Source: Planctomycetota bacterium
GTDB lineage: Bacteria > Planctomycetota > UBA1135 > GCA-002686595
DNA: 64,000 nucleotides
Reading direction: 5' to 3'
NCBI GenBank assembly: GCA_021413885.1
Contig: JAIOPM010000005.1
Location: 1-64,000 of the forward strand
Below, in pieces: positions 39,604 to 47,524 of the stretch. The notes under the pieces are model-generated. The model saw only the letters and a list, made by a program, of their open reading frames with translations, did not search any database and was not told the origin of the DNA. Every line of letters starts with the position of its first letter. Within the stretch, counting starts at the first letter, position 1. The translations under genes and the position numbers were made by a program.

Positions 39604-42600
39604 ATGGTCGACAACGTCGGACGCAAGATCGCACTGATCCTGGTGCTGGCCGCCGCATCGGTGCTGGTGCTCGTGCTGCCCAGCAAACCGTTTCGACTCG
39701 GCCTCGACTTGGCCGGCGGCGTGCGCTTGGTCTACCGGTTGGACTTCGAGTCAGCGAAGGCCAACGGTCAGATCACCGGCAACGAGGACAAGAAGCAACT
39801 CGTCGAGGAATCGATCGCGATCATCCGCACGCGGGTCGACCCGGACGGCTTGCGCGAGCCGATCATCCGCGCCCTCGGCACCGACCGCATCGAGATCCAA
39901 CTGCCGGGCTCGGCCGAACTCTCGGGCGAAGCCGCGCGTGCGAAGCTCGCCGCGCCGCTCGCCGGTTCGGGCGATGAAACCGCCCTGCGTGCGACGATCG
40001 AACTCGCGTCGACCGATCCGAAGGCGCTCGACGGTTTCCCGTCGACCGGCGGCGTGATCCGCATCGGCACCGAGCGACTGCGCTACACGTCGCGCGTCCA
40101 GAACAAGCTCTACGGCATCGAACGCGCGAGCCACCGCACCGCGCTGGCGAACCACGACACCGGCGCCGACGTCGAGCTCGCGAGCGACGACCAGATCCAG
40201 AACGCGATCGAGAACCTCGGCGACCTGCGCTTCTACATCAAGTCGAAGCCGGCGGAGTTCGTCGCGCTCGGCACCGAGGAATCGGCGGAGCTGAAGCGCG
40301 TCCAGGAATGGCTCGCGAAGCCGGAGAACGCCTCGACGTCGATCAAGGTCTTCAACGCGCTGCCGCGCGAAGCGGGCGGACCTCCGGGCAACATCCGTTG
40401 GTTCCCGAATCGCCAAGAGGAAGGCCAAGCGTTCATCCCGCGCGAACAACGCCTGATCTCGCTGACCGAGCCGCCCGCGAACTGGACCTTCACCGGCGAC
40501 AGCCTCGCGCGCGTCTTCGTCAGCGCCGACGACACGGGCTTCCCCGCGGTCAGCTTCGAGATGGTCGACGCGAAACGGGGCTCGTTCGGCGACTTCACCG
40601 GCGCGCACGTCGACGAAGGCATGGCGATCACGCTGAACGACGAGATCGTGTCGCTCGCGAACATCAGCGAGCCCTTGCCCGGCGCCGCGCGGATCTCGGG
40701 ACGGTTCACCGATCGCTACGCCAATGCGTTGGTGACGGTGTTGCGCTCGGGCTCGCTCAAGATCAAGCCGGTGCTCGAGCAACGCGAGGACGTCGGCGCC
40801 ACGGTCGGCCAACAAGCGGTCGACCAAGGCTGGCTGATGGGCGCGACGGCGTTCGCGTTCGTCGCGGGCTTCATGAGCTTCTACTACAAGCGGCTCGGCA
40901 TCTACGCGTCGATCGGTCTCGCGTTCAACGTGCTGCTGCAGTTCGGCGCGCTCGCCGGCTTCCAAGCGACGATCACGATGCCCGGCATCGCGGGCATCAT
41001 CCTCGGCATCGGCATGGCGGTCGACGCGAACATCCTGATCTTCGAGCGCATCCGCGAGGAACAGGAGTCCGGCAAGAAACCGGTCCAGGCGGCGAAGGCG
41101 GGCTTCGAGAACGCGCTCTCCGCGATCATCGACTCCAACGTCACGACCGTGCTCGCCGGCGCCATCCTTGCGTGGATCGGCACCGGCCCGATCAAGGGCT
41201 TCGCGGTGACCCTGATCATCAGCGTGATCACTTCGATGCTCGGCGCGTTGGTCGTCGTGCGCGTGCTGATCGCCCAACGCGTCAAGAAGGCCCCGACCGA
41301 GCGCTTCACGATGCGCCGTTGGCTCGCCGACGTGAACTACAACGTGATCGGTCAGCAGCGCGTCGCGATCGGTCTATCGATCTTCTTGATCGTCTCCGGT
41401 CTGGCGCTGTTCTCGTGGCTCTCGATCTCGCGTACGAAGGACGCCTTCGGCATCGACTTCCTCGGCGGCGCGAGCGCCAAGGTGCGGACCGAAGAGCCGC
41501 ACACCAAGGACGAGGTCGAGAGCGCGATCCGCAAGATCGGCGGCGAGATCGGCGAGTCGGCGGAAATCGCCGCGCTGCCGGCGAGCAAGGTCAGCGACGG
41601 GCACTTCACCGAATTCCGCGTCACGTTCAAGACGTCGGAATCGGCGGAGTCGGGCGGCAACGAGGAGCTCTTCAAGAACGAGATCCGCGCCGCGCTCGGT
41701 GACCTGCTGCAGAAGGGGCCGATCGAGCTCGACATGCAGTCGGCGCCGACCGGTTCGCCGACCACCGGCACGCTCTACTTCGCGCTCCCCCACGATCCCG
41801 CCGACGTCGCGAAGAGCCTCGAGAGCGCGAACTTCACCGCGGTGCAAGCCGCCGCGAAGCCCGGACGGCCCGAGCTGATCGCGTTCACGGCGACCGGCCC
41901 CGGCGGCGACGGCGAATCCGCGGCGGCCGCGCGCATCGTCACCGTGTTCCGCGGCAAGGAAGACTCCGCCGGACGGCGCTACGAACTCGCCGAGCCGATC
42001 CCCGAGACCAGCATCATCGGACGGCGCGTGGTCGGCGAGCTGCGCGACTCGGCGCTCAAGGCGCTGTTGCTCTCGATGCTCGTCACGGTGATCTACATCC
42101 GCGTGCGCTTCGCGGAGTACTCGTGGGGCTTCGCTGCGATCGCCTCGCTGCTGCACGACATCCTGATCACGATCGGCGCGATCTCTTTCCTCGTGATCGT
42201 GCCGTGGATCAAGGTCGAGTTCGACATGGGCACGATCGCCGTGTTCCTGACGATCGTCGGCTACTCGATCAACGACACGATCGTCGTGTTCGACCGCATC
42301 CGCGAGAACTTGCCGCGAATGAAGGGCACGCTGACCGAGATCGTCAACACGTCGATCAACCAGACCTTCTCGCGCACGATCATCACGTCGACTTCGATGT
42401 GCACGATCCTGATCGTGTTGCTCTTCAATCTGGGCACGGGCAACGCGCTCGAGAGCTTCGCCTTCACGATGACCTTCGGCATCCTGACCGGCACGTTCTC
42501 GTCGATCTTCATCGCGGCGCCGGTGTTCATCTGGCTCGAGAAGCGCGCGCAGGGGAAGCAAGACGGCGGACACAAGCCGCCGACTCCGCAGGCCCCCGCG

Positions 42601-42621
42601 GTGCAGACGACCACCAGCTGA
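39604..42621 (+). CDS. secDF: Fused protein-export membrane protein SecD-SecF
   Basis: A single 1005-residue RND-type protein that uses the proton gradient to complete Sec-dependent export. The SecD half (about 1-560) has an N-terminal helix, LGLDLAGGVRLVYRLD, a large periplasmic domain with RVDPDGLREPIIR, and the helix bundle with TMPGIAGIILGIGMAVDANI. The SecF half (about 580-1005) has a second N-terminal helix, AFGIDFLGGASAKVRT, and the second helix bundle with VFLTIVGYSINDTIVVFDRI. It ends in a proline/lysine tail. Fused SecDF occurs in Planctomycetes and some Firmicutes. The ATG at 39604 follows a 205-bp gap. Confidence 0.94.
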   Translation: MVDNVGRKIALILVLAAASVLVLVLPSKPFRLGLDLAGGVRLVYRLDFESAKANGQITGNEDKKQLVEESIAIIRTRVDPDGLREPIIRALGTDRIEIQLPGSAELSGEAARAKLAAPLAGSGDETALRATIELASTDPKALDGFPSTGGVIRIGTERLRYTSRVQNKLYGIERASHRTALANHDTGADVELASDDQIQNAIENLGDLRFYIKSKPAEFVALGTEESAELKRVQEWLAKPENASTSIKVFNALPREAGGPPGNIRWFPNRQEEGQAFIPREQRLISLTEPPANWTFTGDSLARVFVSADDTGFPAVSFEMVDAKRGSFGDFTGAHVDEGMAITLNDEIVSLANISEPLPGAARISGRFTDRYANALVTVLRSGSLKIKPVLEQREDVGATVGQQAVDQGWLMGATAFAFVAGFMSFYYKRLGIYASIGLAFNVLLQFGALAGFQATITMPGIAGIILGIGMAVDANILIFERIREEQESGKKPVQAAKAGFENALSAIIDSNVTTVLAGAILAWIGTGPIKGFAVTLIISVITSMLGALVVVRVLIAQRVKKAPTERFTMRRWLADVNYNVIGQQRVAIGLSIFLIVSGLALFSWLSISRTKDAFGIDFLGGASAKVRTEEPHTKDEVESAIRKIGGEIGESAEIAALPASKVSDGHFTEFRVTFKTSESAESGGNEELFKNEIRAALGDLLQKGPIELDMQSAPTGSPTTGTLYFALPHDPADVAKSLESANFTAVQAAAKPGRPELIAFTATGPGGDGESAAAARIVTVFRGKEDSAGRRYELAEPIPETSIIGRRVVGELRDSALKALLLSMLVTVIYIRVRFAEYSWGFAAIASLLHDILITIGAISFLVIVPWIKVEFDMGTIAVFLTIVGYSINDTIVVFDRIRENLPRMKGTLTEIVNTSINQTFSRTIITSTSMCTILIVLLFNLGTGNALESFAFTMTFGILTGTFSSIFIAAPVFIWLEKRAQGKQDGGHKPPTPQAPAVQTTTS

Positions 42622-42640
42622 AAGGTCCGCGGGTGTCGGC

Positions 42641-43150
42641 GTGCGCTTCCTGATCCTGTTGCTCGCGTTGGCGTGCCTCTTCGGGCTCGCCATGCTGTGG
42701 CAAGCGGATCGGATCGCGACGGCGAAGGCGAACCAGGCGGAAGCGCGGCGGATCGCCGCGGGCGACGCCGCGCACACCGAAGTCGGCGTCGTCCAAGACG
42801 GCTGGGGCGTCGTGCTCATCGGACGCCCCGCCGGTGACGCTGGTCTCACGCCGGCCGACGGCTCGAACGCGCCGGCCGGAGGCCCGAGCGGGCGGAACGA
42901 CGGCGGAGGCGAAGCGCAAGTCCCGGTCGCTCCTCCGATCGCGAACGAGCCCGCGGACATCGAGTACGTCGTCGGGCCGGGCATGAGCCTCTCGAAGATC
43001 GCCGCCGCGCAGTACGGCACGTCGAACAAGGCGCTGGTCGACGCGCTCGCGCGCTACAACGGGCTCGCGAGCGCCGATGCGTTGCAGGCCGGCGTCACGC
43101 TGAAGCTGCCGGCGCCGCCGAAGCTCCAAGCGTTCGCGAACTCACACTGA
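42641..43150 (+). CDS. LysM-domain membrane-anchored protein
   Basis: A 169-residue protein with an N-terminal transmembrane helix (about 3-20), a flexible Gly/Ala/Pro-rich linker to about residue 100 and a C-terminal LysM-like domain (about 106-158, IEYVVGPGMSLSKIAAAQYG and VTLKLPAPPK). LysM modules bind N-acetylglucosamine glycans such as peptidoglycan. Translation starts at a GTG 19 nt after secDF. Its 3-prime end overlaps the end of hflX on the other strand by 9 nt. Confidence 0.8.
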   Translation: MRFLILLLALACLFGLAMLWQADRIATAKANQAEARRIAAGDAAHTEVGVVQDGWGVVLIGRPAGDAGLTPADGSNAPAGGPSGRNDGGGEAQVPVAPPIANEPADIEYVVGPGMSLSKIAAAQYGTSNKALVDALARYNGLASADALQAGVTLKLPAPPKLQAFANSH

Positions 43151-44512
43151 GCCGCTGTCGCGCGCGAGCCACGGCGCGAGCGGCGATTCGCTGTGCGTGC
43201 GCGTGCTCGGCATCTCGAGCACCTTGAAGCGCACGGTCTTCGCGACCGCGCGCATCAGGTTGCCGAGCGCGCTCTCGGAGATGCGCATGCGCAGACGCAG
43301 CAACGTGTCGTCGATCACTTCCTCGGAGAGGATCCCGCTCGCGCCCTTCACCAACGCGGCGCTGCGTCCGTCGGTGATCAAGACGTCGATCTCGACCAGG
43401 GCCGAGCGCGCGTCGACGCGCCGCGCGACCGCCGCGGTCAACCGATCGAGCCCCGCGCCCGACGCCGCAGAGATCTTGACGACCTCCTCGGTGCGGCCCG
43501 CGGCGAGCAGTTCGAGCTCCAACGGATCGCCGACGCGATCCATCTTGTTCAGGACGAGCAGATCGGCGTGGAGCGTCGGCGACAGCGACCGCAACACCTT
43601 CTCGACCGCGGCGATCTGCGCGGGCGCATCGGCGTGCGCGGCGTCGACGACGTGCATCAACAGATCGGCGTGCAACGTCTCCTCGAGCGTCGCGTGGAAC
43701 GACGCGACCAAGTGGTGAGGCAGGCGTTGAAGGAAACCGACCGTGTCCGAAAGCAACACCGTGCGGCCGTCCGGCAACTTCCACTTGCGCGTGCGCGTGT
43801 CGAGCGTCGCGAACAGCATGTCGACCGCGAGCTCGCTCGAGCCCGTCAAGCGATTCAGCAGCGTCGACTTGCCCGCGTTCGTGTACCCGACGATGCCCAC
43901 GGTGAACTGATCGGCGCGCGCGGCGACTTCGCGCTGCTTGCGCGCTTCGATCTCGGAGAGGTCGTGCTTCAAGTCCTGCACGCGCTTGCGCAGCAGGCGT
44001 CGGTCGGTCTCGAGCTGCGTTTCGCCGGGACCGCGCGTCCCGACGGCGCCTTCCATGCGCTCGAGGTGCGTCCACATGCGCTTCAGCCGCGGGAGCAAGT
44101 ACTCGGCTTGCGCGAGCTCGACCTGCAGCTTCGCCTGCTTGGTGCGCGCGCGGCTCGCGAAGATGTCGAGGATCACCTCGGAGCGATCGACGACGCGCAC
44201 GCCCCACGCCTTCTCGAGGTTGCGGATGTGCGCCGGCGAGAGGTCGTTGTCGACGGCGACGGCGTCGGGAGCGAGCAACTCGACTTCGCGCGCGATCGAT
44301 TCGACCTTGCCGCGGCCGAGCAACGTCGCGGGATCGGCGTGCTCGCGCTTCTGCAGCACGCCTTCGCCGATCGGCTCCGCGCCGGCGGCTTCGAGCAGGC
44401 CGCGCAACTCGGAGAGGTCGCCGTCGTGCTCGCTCGCTTCTTCCGGCAACACGACGCCGCACATCAGGAAGCGTTCGCGCGGCCGCGCCGTCGGCTGGTT
44501 CAACTTCCTCAT
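43142..44512 (-). CDS. hflX: Ribosome-associated GTPase HflX
   Basis: GTPase that splits or rescues stalled ribosomes, notably under heat stress. The 456-residue protein begins MRKLNQPTARPRERFLMCGV. The N-terminal HflX domain contains ADPATLLGRGKVESIA and DNDLSPAHIRNLE. The coiled-coil linker contains GTRGPGETQLETDRRLL. The G domain contains GIVGYTNAGKSTLLNRL, TLDTRTRKW, LLSDTVGFLQRLPHHLVASF and NKMD. The ATG at 44512 overlaps the nadB stop (ATGA), so the pair is coupled. Confidence 0.96.
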   Translation of the reverse strand: MRKLNQPTARPRERFLMCGVVLPEEASEHDGDLSELRGLLEAAGAEPIGEGVLQKREHADPATLLGRGKVESIAREVELLAPDAVAVDNDLSPAHIRNLEKAWGVRVVDRSEVILDIFASRARTKQAKLQVELAQAEYLLPRLKRMWTHLERMEGAVGTRGPGETQLETDRRLLRKRVQDLKHDLSEIEARKQREVAARADQFTVGIVGYTNAGKSTLLNRLTGSSELAVDMLFATLDTRTRKWKLPDGRTVLLSDTVGFLQRLPHHLVASFHATLEETLHADLLMHVVDAAHADAPAQIAAVEKVLRSLSPTLHADLLVLNKMDRVGDPLELELLAAGRTEEVVKISAASGAGLDRLTAAVARRVDARSALVEIDVLITDGRSAALVKGASGILSEEVIDDTLLRLRMRISESALGNLMRAVAKTVRFKVLEMPSTRTHSESPLAPWLARDSGSV

Positions 44513-46140
44513 CGCGCCAGCGTCGATTCGAGCACGCGCTCGCGAGCCAAGTTCAGCGCGCGCACGTGCGCGCCGGTGACGATCGGCGTCAGGACGGTGT
44601 GCGCGCGCCACGCGTCGAGCGTCTGCGCGAAGTCGGCGCGGAAGTGCGCGCCGCGCGATTCCTCGCGACCGAGCGCGGACGTCGCCATCAACTCGGCGAT
44701 CGTCAACATGTTGACGAGCTCGAACGCACGCGGCTCCGTCGCCGCCTGACCGAGCACGGCGCGCGTCCAGAAGCGGATCTTCTCGCGCGCGTCCTCGATG
44801 TCGGCGCCGTTGCGCACGATGCCCATCTGACGCCACATCAACGCCTTGAGCGAGTACGTCATGTCCTCGATGTTGATGCGCACGTCCTTCGGAGGAGCGG
44901 CGCGATCGTGGCGCACGACGTGGTCGAGCGGCAGCGTCGGGACACCGCTCGCGTTCGCCGCGGCGAGCTCGCCGGCGCGCGCGCCGAGCACCAGGCCCTC
45001 GAGCAGCGAATTCGAACCCATACGGTTCGCGCCGTGCAGTCCGGTCGACGCGCACTCGCCGACCGCCCACAAGCCCGGCACGTTGGTGCGCCCGTCGAGA
45101 TCGACGCGGATGCCGCCGATCATGTAGTGAGCGCCCGGCCGCACCGGGATCGGGTTCTTCGCGATGTCGATGCCGAAGTAGTGGCAGATGCGACTGATGC
45201 CGGGGAAGAGCTCGTGCGGGTCGCGCTCGATCCCGGAAAGGTCCAGGTAGACGTTGGTGTCGCCGGTCTTGACCATGCGGTCGAAGCACGCGCGGCTGAC
45301 GACGTCGCGAGGCGCGAGCTCCGCCATCGCGTGGTACTCGGGCATGAAGCGCACGCCGCTCTTGTCGAGCAACTTGCCGCCCGCGCCGCGCACGATCTCG
45401 CTGACCAGCACGCGCGCCGCGCCCGCGATGTAGAGGCACGTCGGGTGGAACTGGAAGAACTCGAGGTCGCGCACCGTCGCGCCCGCGCGCAACGCCATCG
45501 CGAGTCCGTCGCCGGTCGCGATCGAAGGATTGGTCGTTTCGCGGAACACCTGGCCCGAACCGCCGGTCGCGAGCACGATCTGCGATGCGGCGAACGCGAC
45601 GAGCTCGCCGCGCGAGCTCTGGCACAACACGCCGATCGCGCGGCCGTCGCCGTCGGTGAAGAGGTCGATCGCGAACGTGCGCTCGAAGGTCGTGACGCCG
45701 TTCTGCTGCTCGACCGCGGTGCCGAGCGTGCGTTGGATCTCGATGCCGGTCGCGGCCCCGCCGGCGTGCACGATGCGCGCGCGCGAGTGACCGCCTTCAC
45801 GCGAGAGATCGAGACGGCCGCCGGCGTCGAGGTCGAAGTGCGAGCCCCAGCCGATCAGCTTGTCGATCGCGTCGGGTCCGCCTCGCACCACGCGCTCGAC
45901 CGCGTCGAACTCGCACAGGCCGCAGCCGACCGTCAACGTGTCTTGGACGTGCGTCTCGTACGAGTCGTCGGGGCCGAGCACCGCGGCGACGCCGCCTTGG
46001 GCGTAGCTCGTGTTGGTCTCCGCGAGCCGATCCTTCGCGACCAGCGCGACCGAAGCTCCGGCGGAGGCGGCCGCAAGCGCAGCCATCGTCCCCGCGACGC
46101 CGCTGCCGAGCACCACCACGTCGAACCGGTAGAGCGGCAA
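44509..46140 (-). CDS. nadB: L-aspartate oxidase
   Basis: FAD enzyme that oxidises aspartate to iminoaspartate, the first step of de novo NAD synthesis. 543 residues from a TTG at 46140. Motifs: FAD-binding VLGSGVAGTMAALAAASAGA, TNTSYAQGGVAAVLG, the active-site GGHSRARIVHAGGAATG region, LEFFQFHPTCLYIAG and GLHGANRMGSNSLLEGL. The true N-terminus may lie upstream: the frame stays open to 46239 and encodes LDRYLLPFQLRQLP directly before this start, which looks like the N-terminal segment of related NadB proteins, but no ATG, GTG or other TTG is available there. nadA and nadC are not in the window. Confidence 0.94.
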   Translation of the reverse strand: MPLYRFDVVVLGSGVAGTMAALAAASAGASVALVAKDRLAETNTSYAQGGVAAVLGPDDSYETHVQDTLTVGCGLCEFDAVERVVRGGPDAIDKLIGWGSHFDLDAGGRLDLSREGGHSRARIVHAGGAATGIEIQRTLGTAVEQQNGVTTFERTFAIDLFTDGDGRAIGVLCQSSRGELVAFAASQIVLATGGSGQVFRETTNPSIATGDGLAMALRAGATVRDLEFFQFHPTCLYIAGAARVLVSEIVRGAGGKLLDKSGVRFMPEYHAMAELAPRDVVSRACFDRMVKTGDTNVYLDLSGIERDPHELFPGISRICHYFGIDIAKNPIPVRPGAHYMIGGIRVDLDGRTNVPGLWAVGECASTGLHGANRMGSNSLLEGLVLGARAGELAAANASGVPTLPLDHVVRHDRAAPPKDVRINIEDMTYSLKALMWRQMGIVRNGADIEDAREKIRFWTRAVLGQAATEPRAFELVNMLTIAELMATSALGREESRGAHFRADFAQTLDAWRAHTVLTPIVTGAHVRALNLARERVLESTLAR

Positions 46141-46240
46141 CTGCCGCAGCTGGAACGGAAGCAGGTAGCGGTCGAGGTCGATCTCGATGCGCGCCAGGAT
46201 CTCCGGGTGGGGCTTCAGGCTGTTCTTCCGACCATGGGGT

Positions 46241-46462
46241 CAGTCGGAATTCTACGTGCCCGAACGCGAGGAGCAGCGCGCTTCCCCGGAACGACGCGGG
46301 CTTCACTCGCACGCCGAGCGACGTTCGGTCGGTCTCGGCGCGTCGCGCGATCCGCATTGCGCATTCGCAGCGGACGCGGTGTTTTCGGAGGCTGCGCGGG
46401 AGGTTCGGAGTCGGGGTCCTGGAGCTCCCCACCCCGCCCACGGCGCCTTGATCGCCACTTCA
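46241..46462. other. Intergenic region between nadB and the SOS locus
   Basis: About 220 bp beyond the open frame of nadB that holds no gene I can support. Open frames crossing it on both strands encode arginine/proline-rich sequence typical of GC-rich shadows. A short ATG-TGA reading frame of six codons (46235-46215, minus) sits at its nadB edge. Confidence 0.5.
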
Positions 46463-46480
46463 CCCTAACTGCGCCCTAAC
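46463..46480 (-). promoter_or_regulatory. Candidate LexA operator, copy 1
   Basis: CCCTAAC at 46463-46469 and again at 46474-46480; read on the minus strand this is GTTAGGG-N4-GTTAGGG, that is TTAGG-N6-TTAGG with an 11-bp period (one helix turn). Same element and spacing as copy 2, opposite orientation. Assignment to LexA is an inference from its position upstream of lexA. Confidence 0.55.
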
Positions 46481-46525
46481 TTTTCCGACTTTGCCGTCCA
46501 CGTCGTCGGGGGTCGGCCGATAGCA

Positions 46526-46542
46526 TTAGGTAGCTGTTAGGG
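46526..46542 (+). promoter_or_regulatory. Candidate LexA operator, copy 2
   Basis: TTAGG at 46526-46530 and TTAGG at 46537-46541, 11-bp period (TTAGG-N6-TTAGG), 56-72 bp upstream of the microprotein start. The direct-repeat form with 11-bp period resembles the alphaproteobacterial LexA site GTTC-N7-GTTC in geometry but not in bases. A clean -35/-10 pair could not be identified nearby; TAGCAT at 46521-46526 may be a -10 that overlaps the site. Confidence 0.6.
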
Positions 46543-46597
46543 TTCGCGGTGGAACGCACGGTTCTTCAAGCAACAAGACAGGAAAGGCATCGAAGCC

Positions 46598-46684
46598 ATG
46601 GCAAACGCAATCAAGCTCGCGCGCAAGGAAGCGACCACATTGCTCTTCTTCGGTCTGCTCGTGGTCATCACGTTCTGCGTGTAG
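46598..46684 (+). CDS. 28-residue membrane microprotein upstream of lexA
   Basis: A small open frame starting ATG at 46598 with AGGAAAGG ten nt upstream and ending TAG at 46684. The predicted peptide is MANAIKLARKEA followed by TTLLFFGLLVVITFCV: a short basic amphipathic N-terminus and one hydrophobic helix of about 16 residues. Size, topology and location next to lexA recall the SOS-induced cell-division inhibitor SidA of Caulobacter (29 residues, one membrane helix) and SOS toxins such as TisB, although I see no sequence identity. It lies between candidate LexA operators and lexA (42 nt gap), so it is probably the first gene of the lexA transcript. Function unproven. Confidence 0.55.
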   Translation: MANAIKLARKEATTLLFFGLLVVITFCV

Positions 46685-46726
46685 ATCCCGCGCCGTCAGA
46701 ACCTCCGTCCTTCCCAAGGCAACACT

Positions 46727-47374
46727 TTGGCCCGCCTCCCCCTCACCAAGCGCCAGCTCGAGATCCTCGACTTCTTCAGGGCGTACACCCGCGAGCGCAA
46801 TCTCTCCCCGACGCTCGAAGAGGTGGCCCGTCACTTCGGCGTCAACAAGGTGACGATCTTCGGCCACGTCTCCGAGCTCGAACGCAAGGGCATGCTCGTC
46901 AAGTCGGCGGCGAAGAAGAGCCGTGCGCGACAGCTCGCGTTCGATGACGTCGCGCCCGCCACCGCGGATCGAGGCGGGGCCGAACCGGCAGCCGCCGATC
47001 GACGCGGCGTCGTCACGATCCTCGGCCGCATCGCGGCCGGTTCACCGATCGAGACGATCGAGGATCCCGAAGAGCTCGAGCTCGCCGACCTGCTGCCGCG
47101 CGATCGCGAGTGCTACGCCCTGCGGGTGCGCGGCAACTCGATGGTCGAAGATGGCATCCATGACGGCGACTTGGTGCTCGTCGAACGCAAGAGCACCGCG
47201 CGCGACGGCGAGATGGTCGTCGCGGTTCTCCCCGACGAAGAGGCGACGCTCAAGCGCTTGTACCGCGAACCGAACGGCGTGCGTCTGCAGCCCGCCAACT
47301 CCACGATGGAGCCGATCTTCGCGCCGAGCGTCGAGATCCGCGGCGTCGTCCTAGGCGTCTTGCGGCGCTTCTAA
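46727..47374 (+). CDS. lexA: SOS repressor LexA
   Basis: Repressor of the DNA-damage response, self-cleaved with RecA filaments. 215 residues from a TTG at 46727 (AAGG 7 nt upstream). The N-terminal winged helix-turn-helix (about 6-66) contains LTKRQLEILDFFRAYTRE and a recognition helix region GVNKVTIFGHVSELERKG, unlike the E. coli and Bacillus versions. The cleavage site is Ala104-Gly105 (RIAAGSPIE), the catalytic serine is Ser138 in RGNSMVEDGI, and the catalytic lysine is Lys176 in EEATLKRL. All catalytic parts are intact. The altered recognition helix fits an unusual operator. A perfect 16-bp hairpin follows the gene. Confidence 0.95.
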   Translation: MARLPLTKRQLEILDFFRAYTRERNLSPTLEEVARHFGVNKVTIFGHVSELERKGMLVKSAAKKSRARQLAFDDVAPATADRGGAEPAAADRRGVVTILGRIAAGSPIETIEDPEELELADLLPRDRECYALRVRGNSMVEDGIHDGDLVLVERKSTARDGEMVVAVLPDEEATLKRLYREPNGVRLQPANSTMEPIFAPSVEIRGVVLGVLRRF

Positions 47375-47414
47375 CTTCAATCAAGTACACCGTTCTCCAA
47401 CGGCACTCAGAGAA

Positions 47415-47451
47415 GCAACCCGCGTCGAGCCCCGAGCTCGGCGCGGGTTGC
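47415..47451 (+). terminator. Long perfect hairpin after lexA
   Basis: GCAACCCGCG plus CGAGC pair with GCTCG plus CGCGGGTTGC across a central T-G pair, giving a 16-bp stem with a 5-nt CCCGA loop, 41 nt downstream of the lexA stop. The tail is AAGCTTTCC, with only a weak T-run. A terminator acting on both strands is likely. Confidence 0.6.
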
Positions 47452-47524
47452 AAGCTTTCCGGAGCCCCCCTACGATCCGCCGCGCGTCGCGAACGAACGG
47501 CGACGCGCCCTCCGGAGCCCGTCC

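Noticed and set aside
46215-46463. Minus-strand 82-codon GTG frame starting at the first TTAGG element
   Set aside because: Composition is almost entirely Arg/Pro/Ala, it overlaps the nadB upstream frame and has no ribosome-binding site.
46187-46468. Plus-strand 93-codon frame between nadB and the lexA locus
   Set aside because: Begins inside the likely nadB 5-prime end, has no ribosome-binding site and an Arg/Pro-rich, non-protein-like composition.
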